A DNA stretch of 64,000 nucleotides from Chloranthus sessilifolius (GCA_021018995.1 CM037590.1:106827097-106891096), one strand, 5' to 3'. Shown: positions 1-10,600, counted from the stretch's first letter. Made by a program: numbers and translations. Notes: a model not told the origin generated them from the letters alone.

Positions 1-39
1 TCAAACTAATAAAATTAGCACAATCAAATAAATCCAACA
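1..39 (+). repeat. 3' end of the 5' LTR of element A
   Basis: These bases match 12121-12159, the end of A's 3' LTR, and end in AACA directly before the primer-site spacer. Only the U5 tip is inside the window. Confidence 0.85.
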
Positions 40-45
40 AGTTTT

Positions 46-63
46 TGGTGTCGTTGTTGGGGA
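46..63 (+). other. Primer binding site of element A, decayed tRNA-Asp type
   Basis: Reads TGGTGTCGTTGTTGGGGA. The intact tRNA-Asp complement, seen at element E, is TGGCGCCGTTGCCGGGGA. All four differences are C to T, as expected from deamination of methylated cytosines. Confidence 0.8.
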
Positions 64-507
64 GTTTGATCTAGTATAGTAAATTTGAGTTTTTGTTAGC
101 GATATTCATTGTAGATTTAATGTTTGAATAAATTACAGCTGTAGTGTTCTTCTGTTTTCTTGAATTTTTCTCATTTCTTTTCGGTTTTTAGATTTTTTGT
201 TGTATGAGGAATGTGTGAATAAAGTACAGCTGTAATCATTTCTGTTTACCTTTATATTTCCTATTTTGCATATGCAGTGTTTGAATAAATTCCTGTTGGA
301 GTTATTTTTTTTTCTTGCAGGCTTGGAGTAGTAGCAAATAGGGAAGCTTGGCTGCAGCTGGAGCAATTTTGCATCAGTTTGCATCTCTCTCCCTTGCTGT
401 CTTTTCATTTATGTAGTTTTACATTTCAGCAGTAGTGTAGTTTAGTTTTTAGCAGTTTTTATTCTACCTGCTGTGAGGTCCTTGTTTTTGCTCTGTGTGG
501 GTGTTGT
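64..507 (+). other. Untranslated leader of element A
   Basis: AT-rich sequence between the primer site and the gag start with no coding potential I can support. Comparable leaders precede gag in elements B, C, D and E. Confidence 0.6.
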
Positions 508-1110
508 ATGCTGGGAAGAAGATCTCTCACTCTTGAGCTTAACCTTTGATTTATGAGATTGAGAGTCTTGAACCATAGGCCAGCAACACACACACCTGCT
601 AAAAACTTAGTAACAACTAAGATGGGTGAGCAACCAAAAACCCTTAGAGAGTATAATGCACCAGGGGCATACTCACCCCCCTCTTGCATTCAACTCCCTA
701 ATGTTGTGGGTAGCTATGTGATAAAGGCTTCAACCATCCAAATGTTGCCAAGCTTTCATGGGCTAGGCAGGGAGGACCCATTCCAACATATAGAGTTATT
801 CCTTGCTCTTTGTAATACTTTTTATATTGCTTGACTGGGAGAGGAAGCCACCAAACTGAGGCTTTTTCCTTTCTCATTAAAGGATAAAGCCAACACTTGG
901 TTCTCCATGCTCCCAGGCAATAGCATACAGTCTTGGAATGATCCCCAATGCAAATTCTTGGCAAAATTTTTTCCAATTGGTAAAACTAATCAGTTGAGGA
1001 AGAGCATAATCTCATTGCTTAGTCCCCAACTAAATTATTTCATGATGCTTGGGAAAGATTTCAAAGGTTGTTGAGGCAATGCCCACACCACCAGATCCCT
1101 AGGTGGCAGC
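508..1110 (+). pseudogene. gag: gag N-terminal fragment of element A
   Basis: The capsid precursor of an Athila-like element. An upstream ATG at 508 begins the MLGRRSL signature seen in the other copies, but a frameshift separates it from the main gag frame. The conserved MGEQP start lies at 621, followed by a capsid-like region (QMLPSFHG, then LRLFPFSLKDKA). There is an in-frame TGA at 832-834 and a further frameshift near 1030. The last readable residues, HHQIPRWQ, end exactly where the nested LTR begins at 1111. The middle of gag, including the zinc knuckle, is missing from the other side of the insertion. No functional product is expected. Confidence 0.85.
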
Positions 1111-1493
1111 TGTTAGTCACTGTTTTGTGCCACATTTTACCGTTTAAACTTGGCTTTTACTAAGCCTCCGAGTAGTTAATAATTACTTTTTAGTGTTGTT
1201 TTGCAGCAAGGAAGGATTTATATCCTTAATGCAGTTTTCCACTAAAAAATGCCATTTAGAGGAATTTTGGAATCAAGCAACAACTAGGAATGAGAGAGGA
1301 ATGGAATGGTGCTATGGCCAATTGATGAGGAAGTAAAACAGTTGCAGCAGCAATATGTTCGAGCATTTGAGTTAAAGAAGAGCTGCAGCAATGGACCTTG
1401 TGCACATTAAATAGCTGGGTCAGCACACCTAGTACATGGAAGTGCTCTTGGTTTCAGTATCAGAAGCTGCCTGTCAAGTTGCACCAGGAGTCC

Positions 1494-2290
1494 ATCGACC
1501 TCTCGAGTGGATACTCTTCAGCTCCATTGTAGTTGCACCCTTCAACTTGTCAGCCAACATCAGCTAAACCTATCGAATGCATGCACTTGCACAACTCCAA
1601 ACCTGTTGAGGACTTCTTTGGCACTCCATCTTGTCGACCACTTGGAGTTGAAGCTATTGCTGCAGCATCTTAAACCTCTCGAAAGCATCAGCAGCTCTAT
1701 AATTTGAACCTATCGACATCAGCCAATATTTCCATACATATCCTCACGACAGCTTCAACCATTCTATCCTCCCACTGAACCTCTCAACTTCCCAGCTTTA
1801 GCAGCCATAGAACCTGTTAACACCTAGTCTTGCACCCCTCATCTTCAACCTCTCGAGCATACAAATTACAAACCTGTCAACTTGTAGCCCCAGGAACCTC
1901 ACGACAGCTTCCCTGTAGATCCCATGATACCTGTCGCCAAGATCCCCAACTCCACACTATAAACCTGTCGACAGCTTGAGGTTGTAGCTAGCCCATCCTC
2001 TCGACCAGCTGAGCAAGTCACCTTCTAAACCTCTCAACACCTCAACATGCATCCAAGTTCTAAGCCTGTTGAGAACTCCAAGCTACACACAGCCCATCCT
2101 GTTGACAACTAGGTGCTTGCATCCTTAATCCTCTCGACCAGCAAACCTGACTTCCCATCAAAACTTGTCGAGATCTTTAAGCTTACAGAAATCAAAGCTG
2201 TTGACATCTATAGACAATCCTCCCATGCAGCTGCAAGCTCAAACCTCTTGAGATCGTCTTCTCCACCTCACGAGAGGGCTGCTGAAGCTG
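1494..2290 (+). repeat. CG-centred palindrome array in U3 of A-in (CCTNTCGANAGG type)
   Basis: Many degenerate copies or half-copies of CCTNTCGANAGG are spaced irregularly at roughly 20-60 bases: for example CCTCTCGAG near 1499 and 1853, CCTATCGA near 1569 and 1708, CCTGTCGACAG near 1964. Decayed copies read TTGA or TCAA at the centre, consistent with CpG loss. The spacing is irregular and the intervening sequence is unrelated, so this is neither a satellite nor CRISPR. Confidence 0.7.
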
Positions 2291-2816
2291 CAGAAATTAC
2301 ACGTCATCAGCCCATGGTTTCTCAATCTGATCCGACTCGGGACCCATCAACATTGAGCTGCAGCCATGCGATTAAACATTAGCAGTTTAGCAAAGCGGGT
2401 CCCATTTTGGGCTGTTTGGAAATAATGACAGTAGATGTATTTTGGGCAGCTAATAGAATTTTTTACTTGGAGTGTATCTTTAACATTTTAGGTGCAATCA
2501 CTTGAGGTGTGCAGCTAAAAATAATAATGGATAGCAGGGGCAGCTTGGGTCCATTTTGCTGATAGCAATTAGTGACTAGTGCAGCTGGGTATTGTTGGTT
2601 GGCAAGGGCAGTTTTGGGAACTTCAATGCACAAGGAAGGTTGCACATGGGAGTAAACTATTTTTTGGCGGGAATGCAAATTAGCTTCAGTTGAGCACAAA
2701 ACCAGATTCATATCTGCTCTTTGATTGGCTAGAATGCTAAACACAAGGATTAAGCTTAAACTGAAATTCTCTCCTTTGATTGGCCGAAATCCAAAGCAGA
2801 CGGATCACTGCAAATG

Positions 2817-2825
2817 TATAAATAG
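2817..2825 (+). promoter_or_regulatory. TATA box of the A-in LTR
   Basis: TATAAATAG, with inverted CCAAT boxes (GATTGGC) about 40 and 95 bases upstream. The same CCAAT-then-TATA arrangement is found in the LTRs of A, C, D and E, so transcription likely starts near 2850. Confidence 0.7.
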
Positions 2826-3240
2826 AACTCCTTGCTGTTGTAATTTCTCAGCAAGGAAACCAAGGAATAACTAGAAGTCTCCTTGATCTGCTTTGTAATT
2901 ATATTTTGAAAGCTCTAAAGAATTTATGGATAGATTGATGTTGGACAAGATTACAGATATGAGAATAATATCATTGTAAGTAATTTTGATTCAATGAATT
3001 ATTGATTTTATTGCTTAGTTAGATCTATAGATCATCTTGCTTCACTTGATTCTCGATCGGATTTGTGCAGATAGGATAAGCCAACCCACTTAACTGGTAG
3101 ATCTCTTGAATATCATTTGATCTTCTTAGATCTGATACTCCTGTGGATGCCAGCAAGAAATGGGGAGCTTGTAGCTTGATATCTGCATCATCTGTAATGG
3201 TTTTCCTATTCTAATCAAGATCCTTGGGGTGGAACAATCT

Positions 3241-3593
3241 CTAGGATGGTCTATGACCATTGAAGTGGACAGATCATAGCCTTAGGATTGCTTTGATTCT
3301 TTGGTTGAGATTTGATTCTTATACCTTGCATCTGTCAGAAATGGGGAGCTTGTAGCCAGATGGAGGATTGTAGCAAATCAGATCTATACGATGCCTTTGA
3401 TTAAATCTAATTGAAATCGTTGATTTAGAGGAAATCCCTAGGATGGTCTGTGACCATTAAAGTGGATATATCATAGGCTTAAGATCAATTCAAACCTCTG
3501 GTCTAAATTGGATCCTTCTACCTTAAACCTTTTATTTGAAGCAAATCCCTAGGATGGTTTGTGACCATTAAAGTGGACAGATCATAGCCTTAA
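3241..3593 (+). other. Three copies of the R/U5 hairpin motif in A-in
   Basis: Copies lie at about 3241-3285, 3438-3482 and 3549-3593. Each has a 9-base arm ATGGTCTGT (or close variant), a loop of about 14 bases starting GACCATT, and an arm ACAGATCAT that pairs with the first allowing G-U. An outer CTAGG/CCTTAG pairing extends the stem. They lie downstream of the TATA box, so they should be transcribed. Confidence 0.65.
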
Positions 3594-4021
3594 GATCAGT
3601 TCAAGCCTTCGGTTTAGGGTGGATTCTTCTTGCACTTGACCTGATTGACAATGAGAACTAGGTCCTGGCTGCCTATTTCTCACCATTTGATCTTTATTTT
3701 ACCATCCATCTTCCTCCATCTTTTAGATTTAGTTTTATATTTCAGTTTTGTAGTTTAATTAGATCTAGTGACACCCGAAAAACTCTCTTTCTTCTTAGAA
3801 TTACTAGATTCGTAGCTAGATCTGGAGGTCTACGATACACCTTCTAGGTTTAGATAATTACTCCCTGTGGGACAAACTCTTACTTATCAAAACTTACTAC
3901 AAATGGACCCTGTATCTTGCAGGTCTAGGATATTTTAGATGTGCTGAATCCATCCTTTATTTTACTTTGTTTTTGACATTACACAATAAATCAACACACT
4001 GGAAATTTCCTAACAAATTTT

Positions 4022-4073
4022 TGGTGCCGCTGCCGGGGATCGAACCTGGGCGACCCGCATGACAGGCGGGAAT
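4022..4073 (-). other. Extended primer binding site: antisense of the 3' two thirds of tRNA-Asp(GUC)
   Basis: The usual primer site is 18 bases. Here similarity to the complement of plant tRNA-Asp runs for about 52 bases. It covers the CCA end and acceptor strand (TGGTGCCG), the T arm (GGGGATCGAACC), the variable region and the whole anticodon stem-loop (TGACAGGCGGG), and ends around AATA at the anticodon/D-arm boundary. About six mismatches to my memory of the plant tRNA are visible. The 5' part of the tRNA is absent, so it is not a tRNA gene. Confidence 0.75.
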
Positions 4074-4194
4074 AGCCTTGGTTTTCCTTTGCTCATTTAG
4101 TTTTAGACTTTGGTTTTATTTTTCCTTTTTTTTCTCCCCCCTTCTCTCCCTAATCGAGTATGTTGGATTAGATCTAGATCTGCAGTCCAGATCT

Positions 4195-4985
4195 ATTTTG
4201 TAATTGTATTTTGAAAGCTTCAAAGAATTTGTTGATAGATTGATGTTGCACAAGAATACAGATCTGAGAACAGTATCATTGTAAGTAATTTTGATTCAAT
4301 GAATTGTTGATTTTATCACTTAGTTAGATCTATAGATCATCTTGTTTCACTTGATTCTCAATCGGATTTGTGTAGATGGGATCAACCCACCCACTTAACT
4401 GGTAGATCTCTTGAATACCATTTGATCTTCGTAGATCTGATACTCCTGTGGATGCCAGCCAAAAATGGGGAGCTTGTAGCCTGACATCTGCAACATCTGT
4501 AATGGTTTTCCTGTTCTAATCAAGATTCTTAGAGTGGAACAATCTCTAGGATGGTCTGTGACCATTAAAGTGGACAGATCATAGCCTTAGGATTACTTTG
4601 ATTCTTTGATTGAGATTGGATTCTTATACCTTGCATCTGCCAGAAATGGGAAACTTGTAGCCAGATGAAGGATTATAGTAAATCAGATCTATATGATGCC
4701 TTTGATTAAATCTAATTTAAACCGTTGATTTGGAGGAAATCCCTAGGATGGTTTGTGACCATTAAAGTAGATAGATCATAGCCTGAAGATCAATTCAAAC
4801 CTCTGGTCTAAATTGGATCCTTCTACCTTAAACCTTTGATTTGAAGCAAATCCCTAGGATGGTCTGTGACCATTAAAGTGGACAGATCATAGCCTTAAGA
4901 TCTGTTCAAGCCTTTGGTTTAGGGTGGATTCTTCTTACACTTGACCTGATTGACAATGAGAACCAGGTCCTGGCTGCCTATTTCT
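4195..4985 (+). repeat. Second, truncated LTR copy of A-in
   Basis: Nearly identical by eye to about 2891-3690 of the A-in LTR, including its three hairpin copies (4546, 4743 and 4854). Homology begins abruptly after the leader and ends inside the LTR at CTTACCA, where A's gag frame resumes. Both ends are deletion junctions. Confidence 0.8.
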
Positions 4986-5395
4986 TACCAGCAATCCCCT
5001 CAAAGTTATATCACAAGAGAAAATTTCCCACATCAGTCCCCCCAGCCAAGTACATTAACATTACCCCCACCCCAACCTAGAGCCCCCTCATTTGAGGAGC
5101 AGGTTTTCACATCATTGCAAACCCTCAGCTCCATCTCACAGATTGTGGATTCCCACAGTCAGAGCATTAAACTAATTGAGGACCAATTGGATCACATTTC
5201 AAATGCGCTAACAAGAAGGGATGAGCGCAGGCTCCCAAGCCAAACTTTGAACAATACCAAAGGCCATTCCATGATTGCTGAAACTTCTTCAACCAATGAA
5301 GATGATAGGGCCATTCATGCCCAGAGGACTGGTAAAGTGGTGGATCACCAAGAGGTTTTTAATGGAAAAAGATGTGCAAAAGAGAGAGAGAACTA
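4986..5395 (+). pseudogene. gag: gag C-terminal fragment of element A
   Basis: The frame reads a Gln/Pro-rich segment, then PSFEEQVFTSLQ, a heptad-like helix (SHSQSIKLIEDQL) and RRDERRLPSQ. This matches the post-zinc-knuckle region of gag in B (about 18085-18340) and D. It ends in a TAA at 5394-5396. The open frame appears to start at 4950, but its first dozen codons are LTR sequence of A-in, so that ATG is not a real start. The protease domain that should follow is not recognisable. Confidence 0.75.
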
Positions 5396-6307
5396 AGCCC
5401 CTACTGTAGTTTAGTAGGTGCTAAATGATGGGCTGTCCTTGAGCCCCATTTCATAAAAAATAATAATAAATAAATAAAAAGAGAATAAAAAATTTTAAAA
5501 CGAGAAAAAATATACCATGTTGAGCCCCACTTCCTCATACTTTTATAGAGCCTTTCCCTCCTTGCAAAGAGAAGGCTTTGAAGGAGGAAATCAGGATTGA
5601 TGTGTAGTTATTGTCATTGAGGAATCGGTGGATGTTACCTTGCCCAATCTGCTGGATTTGGGCTGAGGTGTGTGAATTTGTGAAGTTTGGACTGAGGAGG
5701 CACCTACCCATGTGCTCCCCTAGCCCTTTTATTGAAGCCCACCTACTGTGGAGCTGGAGTTGCTCCCTGCAACCCCCATGCAACTATGGACTGCTGAGCT
5801 AGAAGATCTCAGGTTTGATGCGAATGCAAAGGTATGGCCTTTCATTTTTATATTTTAGTTCCTTTCAGTTTCGCTGAGTCAAGCTGAGATGCATATAATT
5901 TTTCTCATTCATGAACCCCCATCCGGACTGTTTTAGTGTGATCTGATTTTTATATGAATCCTGCTTCAACTTGTATGCCATTCATGTTAACAATTCTTTG
6001 CCATCTTTTTAGATTCATATTCAGATCATTTGTAGGTATTTTTTGTTTCAGTTTTTCTTATTGTAGGTGTTTAGGTTAGTCAATGTCCTATATATACCTA
6101 CTGTGTTTAGCTTCATTTCGAGTGTATATAGTTGTGTTTTTAGGAATTTATGTACTTCCTTTGTTTCCTTAGTTATGTTTTACAATTGTTTTTCTCTTTC
6201 TTCGTTTCATTTTCTGCAATCTTTTACTTTTTTTTTCTTTTCATTACTACTGTAGTTTAGTTAGTTTTTTTGTTTTTCACCTTGCTGCCCCTATGCATAT
6301 AGTGGGA
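5396..6307 (+). other. Degenerate post-gag tract and T-rich 3' sequence of element A
   Basis: An A-rich stretch (about 5455-5510) is followed by short scraps. One frame near 5735-5760 reads SPPTVELELLP, resembling the protease/RT linker of B (SPPEVELKQLP). Just after it, AELEDLR near 5790 resembles the integrase C-terminus (AELEELR), suggesting a large internal deletion joined these two pieces; this is weak. From about 6000 the sequence becomes T-rich, as it does upstream of the 3' module in B, D and C. I see no gene here. Confidence 0.4.
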
Positions 6308-7966
6308 AACAGTGAGGACACTGTTTAACTTAGGTTTGGGGTGTGGCAGGGTAGTCCTGCCATTAGAATAGTTAACTTTAGTGCAACAGTGTGAGGAAAA
6401 TTGAGATGAATAGAGTTAATTCCCACCTAACTTGTTAGAATGAGGAAATTTGTGAAAAATTTAAAATTTTGTAGACTTTTAAAATTGAAATTCTTTGAAA
6501 AATTAGCACCACCATGAAGCTAACATCAGAAAAAAATTTCAGTTAGTACTTAGTGAACCTAAGAAAAGAGAAAAAGGTGAAAATACACCCCATGAGTCAA
6601 ATTGAAGACTATACCTAGTGAGATTTGGGCTTATCAAATTTCTTTTGAAGAGTGTTGTTGGCATTTTTTCTGCTCTAAAGACTGATTGACTCAACACTTT
6701 TCACTAGATGTCAGGCACCTCCAAATCAAAACAGTTTGACAACACTCATGACACTAAGGAGATGATGTAAGGCCTTCATTTGGACAGTTTGAGCTTGAAT
6801 TCCCAACCCTTTAAAACTACCCTTATGCATACACTCTTTGAGCCTTTAAATTCACTTTCTCTTCAATAAACACCGGAGTACTTGCACCTAAACCCTATTG
6901 ACCTGATTCAGCCTTACCCTCACTCTTAGAGCTCAAGAGGTAAAGGAGTAGAAGTTGAAGATAGGTAGGCTAGGTCAACATTTGGTGGAAGGAGAAGAGA
7001 AACAACTATAAAATAGCAGTGTAACAGTGGTATGTGAGTGGCATTCATAAAATAAATAAAAAATATAGAAAAAAAAGAAAAAAAGAAAGAAGTCAAGAAA
7101 AGTACTTCATCTGAAAATTGAAAAGAAGAGAAGAAGTTGGCCACTTTGAATTTGAAAAATGTCAAGGAAGATGAAGTATTGCTGAAATGAAGGTTGTGAA
7201 GTCATCATTCACCTCTTACCTTGCTGATTTCTCAATTTTGATCCATTTTACCCTTCCTATTGTTTGACACCTCACCCATAAGCCTCATTACAACCCATTA
7301 AAAAGACCTTGTTGATCCTAAGTGAAATGAGCTGTCATGTGGAGATGAGAGAGTGTTCAATCTATGGTGAAAAGTTATGAGGATGCCAGAAATTAGAAGC
7401 TTTGCCTATGCTCATTCTTGCAGGCTCATTTGAGGGCTGTAACTGCTCTTGAGCTACTTTGAATGTGAACACTCTTAGATTTTCAATGTTGAGAGATAGC
7501 CTTGGTGAGAATTGGGTCTGAATTTTAACTTCATTGGGGTTGTATCCAACCTGATTTTTGAATTTAAGGCAAGCTTGGTACTAATTTTTGCACATTGAAT
7601 TTCTGATGTAAAATGATTGGTGGTTATGCAAACACATGCTAATTTTGAGCTTTAAATGGCCGACATTACTGCTATAATTTTCTTTGAATTTTAAAGACTA
7701 GGTGTGGGCTGATGCTTTATCCATTGAAATTTGTTTTGTCATTGACTACATTATATTTAACTGTTTTAATGGTGAGGCTTGTGGGTATCTACACTGAAAA
7801 CCCTCAGGAGACTTCACTCCTCCACTAGGGATCACCTAGGGGTTTAAAAGGCTTGGTTCATATGCTAAATGTATCTGTGCTTCCTACGAAAGTAGCATTT
7901 TCTATTTTCAATAGTTATTTTTAATTTTGCCTTTGCTCGAGGACTAGCAAAGATTAGGTCTAGGGG
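6308..7966 (+). other. Conserved 1.6 kb 3' non-coding module of element A
   Basis: It starts with the hairpin AACAGTG-AGGA-CACTGTT (6308-6325) and a purine/T-rich motif TTAGGTTTGGGGTGTGG (6330-6346), and ends at the polypurine tract (about 7952-7966) before the 3' LTR. Blocks shared with the modules of B, D and E include ATACCTAGTGAGA (about 6610), a CTAAAGACTGATTGAC block (6675), GATGTAAGGCC (6763), GGGCTGTAACTGCTCTTGAG (7434-7453) and the CACTAGGGATCACCTAGGGG block (7823-7842). No reading frame is shared between the elements, so conservation is at nucleic-acid level. Confidence 0.7.
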
Positions 7967-8838
7967 TGCGTTAATCTCTAAAAAGTACCACTTTTCACCC
8001 GTTAACCTGACCTTTGATAGACCTTTGAGCCAGTTAATAATGGTTTTTAAGTGAGTTTTGTAGATAGCAGGAGAATAAGAGCTTAACTATTGCAATACTT
8101 CCTTCTAGTACCAAGAAGAAGGATTTTTTAGCTAAGACATGGAGCTAATAGGTTCACTCCGAATTTTCCATGGTGGAGTACACCATTGGGGGCAATTTAT
8201 CATGCTTCGGGGTCCTAAAAGGCCTGTTGAGGGTAAGAGGTGAAGACCAAGTAGAGAGGAGAATTGCTGCAAAGAATTAAAGAGAACTGTTGCAATGTAG
8301 AAGTGTGTATGTGGGACACAATAGTTGAAAGCAGCTACATTTAGCAGCTCAAGCAAGCTGATCAACAGTAGGGTGAAGAAGGCAGCAACGAAACATTATT
8401 GAAGCTGCCAAGCAGCTGGAGCATTCAATTTGAACAGTTGTTGATGTCCCACAGTCAACCTCTTGAGCTGAATGATAAAGGAAAACTTGGAGCTCACTGA
8501 AGATAGACCCATGCCAAGTTGCACAACTGATGCAGCCCCCTTGCTGAGATGCTACTACAATATATTAAAGAGGACATCAGTGAAGCTAGTAGCCACTCAA
8601 GCTGCTTCTGCTTTATACCTTGAAGCAATGCAGCTGTGTGTATGGGCTACAACAGTTAAGAGCAGCTGCATATTTGAAGATTGAAAGAACTCGAGAAGCT
8701 ACTCAGATGGAGCTGCATATACCTATCAAGCACGAAGAGCCCAACACAAATGAACTTGTCAAATCCTTGCCACAATGCGGAAGAGGAGTTGTTGTTGCAC
8801 CCTTTAAAGCCTACTGCTGCTCCAACCAACAGAGCTGT

Positions 8839-8840
<2 letters not shown>

Positions 8841-8882
<42 letters not shown>
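8841..8882. repeat. (TA)21 microsatellite
   Basis: An uninterrupted run of TA in U3 of A's 3' LTR. The Tyr-Ile repeat open frames that cross it on both strands are artefacts of this tract. Confidence 0.95.
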
Positions 8883-8886
<4 letters not shown>

Positions 8887-9079
8887 GTACAAGGCCTACT
8901 GTAGCTCACACCTTAACCAACTTACACCTTCAGCTGCAGCACTCCAAACTCAAGCCTTCAAGTGCAGCAGCTTGTAGAAGCAGGGTATGCATTTATTCAC
9001 ACATCCCAAGTATTAGCAGCAAGCAGAGATACCTTCAGCAAGTCATTATCCTCAAGAGCAGTGCAGTAGCCCACATGTG

Positions 9080-10400
9080 CACCTCGCGAGCAACTTGCAC
9101 CTGCCTACCATTCCATCCTTGCAAGCTTCTCCAGCATATGCCTTGAACCATCCGAGCTGCTGTAATTTGAAGTTGCAATTAATCACCTCACGAGGTTCAC
9201 ATTAGAACCTGACCTTTTGCTGCATTGGAGCCTAGCGAGCAGCTTGAATCCTGCTGAATTTCAGCCTAGCGAGCAACTTGAATGCTGCTGAATTCCAACC
9301 TAGCGAGCTGCAAAAAATAGCAGAAAGGAACCCCCATTTCAGCCTAGCGAGCAGTCCAAAAGGAACCCCCATTTCAGCCTAGCGACCTGCACACATATGA
9401 ACCTCGCGAGACTTGAAGTGCCACACAACATTAAATCCACAAGCTGTTAAACTGCACCAAGCCTAAAGCTAAGTTGTTTCTTCTGCCTTAATATACTTGA
9501 GCACCTCAAGCAGCTGATGCATCCTTCAAGACTTGTTGTAGACACTAGAGCAACCCAAGCTTAATATATACAACAGCAAGACCAGGAGCAAACTGTTGTC
9601 GAGCAGTTTATATGGCTACAAATCAAAACCTTCAAGAGCAGCTTGCATTGCCAATCTGTCGAGCTGTGTGCAGCTGAGTGCTGCAGCACATTAACTTGTT
9701 GAACAACTGAGGATTTGAACCACAACAGCTGCAGTTTTGAAGATGTCAAACATACAAGAAGTCCAATGCTGAAACTGCAAAGCTATCATGTTGAAACCTG
9801 CTGTGGCAGTCTACTTGCACTCTCAAGTTGTTGCTGCCTTAATATATCTTAGCACATTGCTAAAGTAAGCTGCCGAGCAACAGCCTATAAACCAGACCTT
9901 TGAGCAGTTTGAAGCCTTGAAGATCATCCCCTTAGCACTCTATTGCTAAAATCAACCTGCTACATCATGTGGCACCTCAAAGTTGCGGCTATACTGAAGC
10001 TAGCAGTACTGTGGAGCTGTGTATAGGCCGAAAGGCATTTTATTGAGCAGCTGCTATGCACACTTGAATAGCTATGGTGCACTCTCGAGCCGGTCAACTG
10101 AACCCCACGAGCTGTGAACTCGAAGTCGAGGAGTCTAGAGCTGAAAAATATAGGCATTTGAGTTGTTCTGCTGTTGAAGCATTTTGTCGAATAGGTGCGG
10201 TGCTAAAATAAGCTGTAAATCAGCCCTGCGAGGCTAGAAATCAACCTAGGGAGATGAGAGTGCTGAAGCAAATCAGCCCTGCGTGGCTGGAAATCAACCC
10301 TACGAGGCTGGAAATCAACCTAGCGAGATGAGAGCGCTGAAGCATTTCAGCCAGCGAGATCCTAGCGAGATCCTAGCGAGATCTCATCGAGGTGCATACC
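9080..10400 (+). repeat. CG-centred motif array in U3 of element A (CCTAGCGAG / CCTCGCGAG type)
   Basis: Irregularly spaced copies of CCTAGCGAG and CCTCGCGAG, for example near 9082, 9229, 9268, 9299, 9345, 9377 and 9402, with CCTGCGAGG-like forms in 10220-10330 and a tight run of GATCCTAGCGA near 10358-10383. The array has the same position and style as those in the other LTRs, but the core is GCGA rather than TCGA. Confidence 0.7.
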
Positions 10401-10600
10401 ATATGCTGTCATCTACGAGAGGTATGAATTCCAGCAGCCAATTTCAGCACCCAAGGATATTTTGGATATTTCACACCTTCTAGGACACACATCCCAATGC
10501 CCCACACTTGCCAAAGCATCCAAGGGCCACAGATGGGCCACGAAATTAACTCCACACATGCTATTTTCTGATTGGCTATTGCATATAGCTGCTGTTATGC

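Larger units (their letters stand above)
1111..4015 (+). repeat. LTR of element A-in (about 2.9 kb)
   Basis: Begins TGTTAGTCAC and ends CCTAACA, followed by a primer site, so it is a 5' LTR. It holds a U3 with a palindrome array, a CCAAT/TATA promoter at about 2720-2825 and a long transcribed part with three copies of the R/U5 hairpin. It is longer than the LTRs of B, C, D and E (1.9-2.3 kb). Confidence 0.8.
1111..4985 (+). mobile_element. Element A-in: rearranged LTR-retrotransposon remnant nested in gag of A
   Basis: A complete LTR (1111-4015) is followed by an extended tRNA-Asp primer site, about 120 bases of leader, then a second partial copy of the same LTR (about 4195-4985) that stops inside the LTR and joins A's gag. 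The second copy lacks both LTR ends, so no 3' target duplication exists. Between the two gag pieces of A about 250 codons are missing, so the right-hand deletion removed parts of both the nested element and its host. No coding sequence of A-in is left. Confidence 0.75.

Noticed and set aside
4022-4073. A tRNA-Asp gene or pseudogene on the minus strand
   Set aside because: The 5' third, including the D arm and part of the acceptor stem, is absent, and the match begins exactly at the LTR-adjacent primer-site position with the CCA complement, which genomic plant tRNA genes do not encode.
5535-5802. Overlapping small ORFs on both strands as genes
   Set aside because: Scraps of the protease/RT linker of A in broken frames explain part of the region. 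There is no conserved frame among the elements.
8620-9146. Several open frames with Tyr-Ile repeats
   Set aside because: They are produced by the (TA)21 microsatellite in a non-coding LTR.
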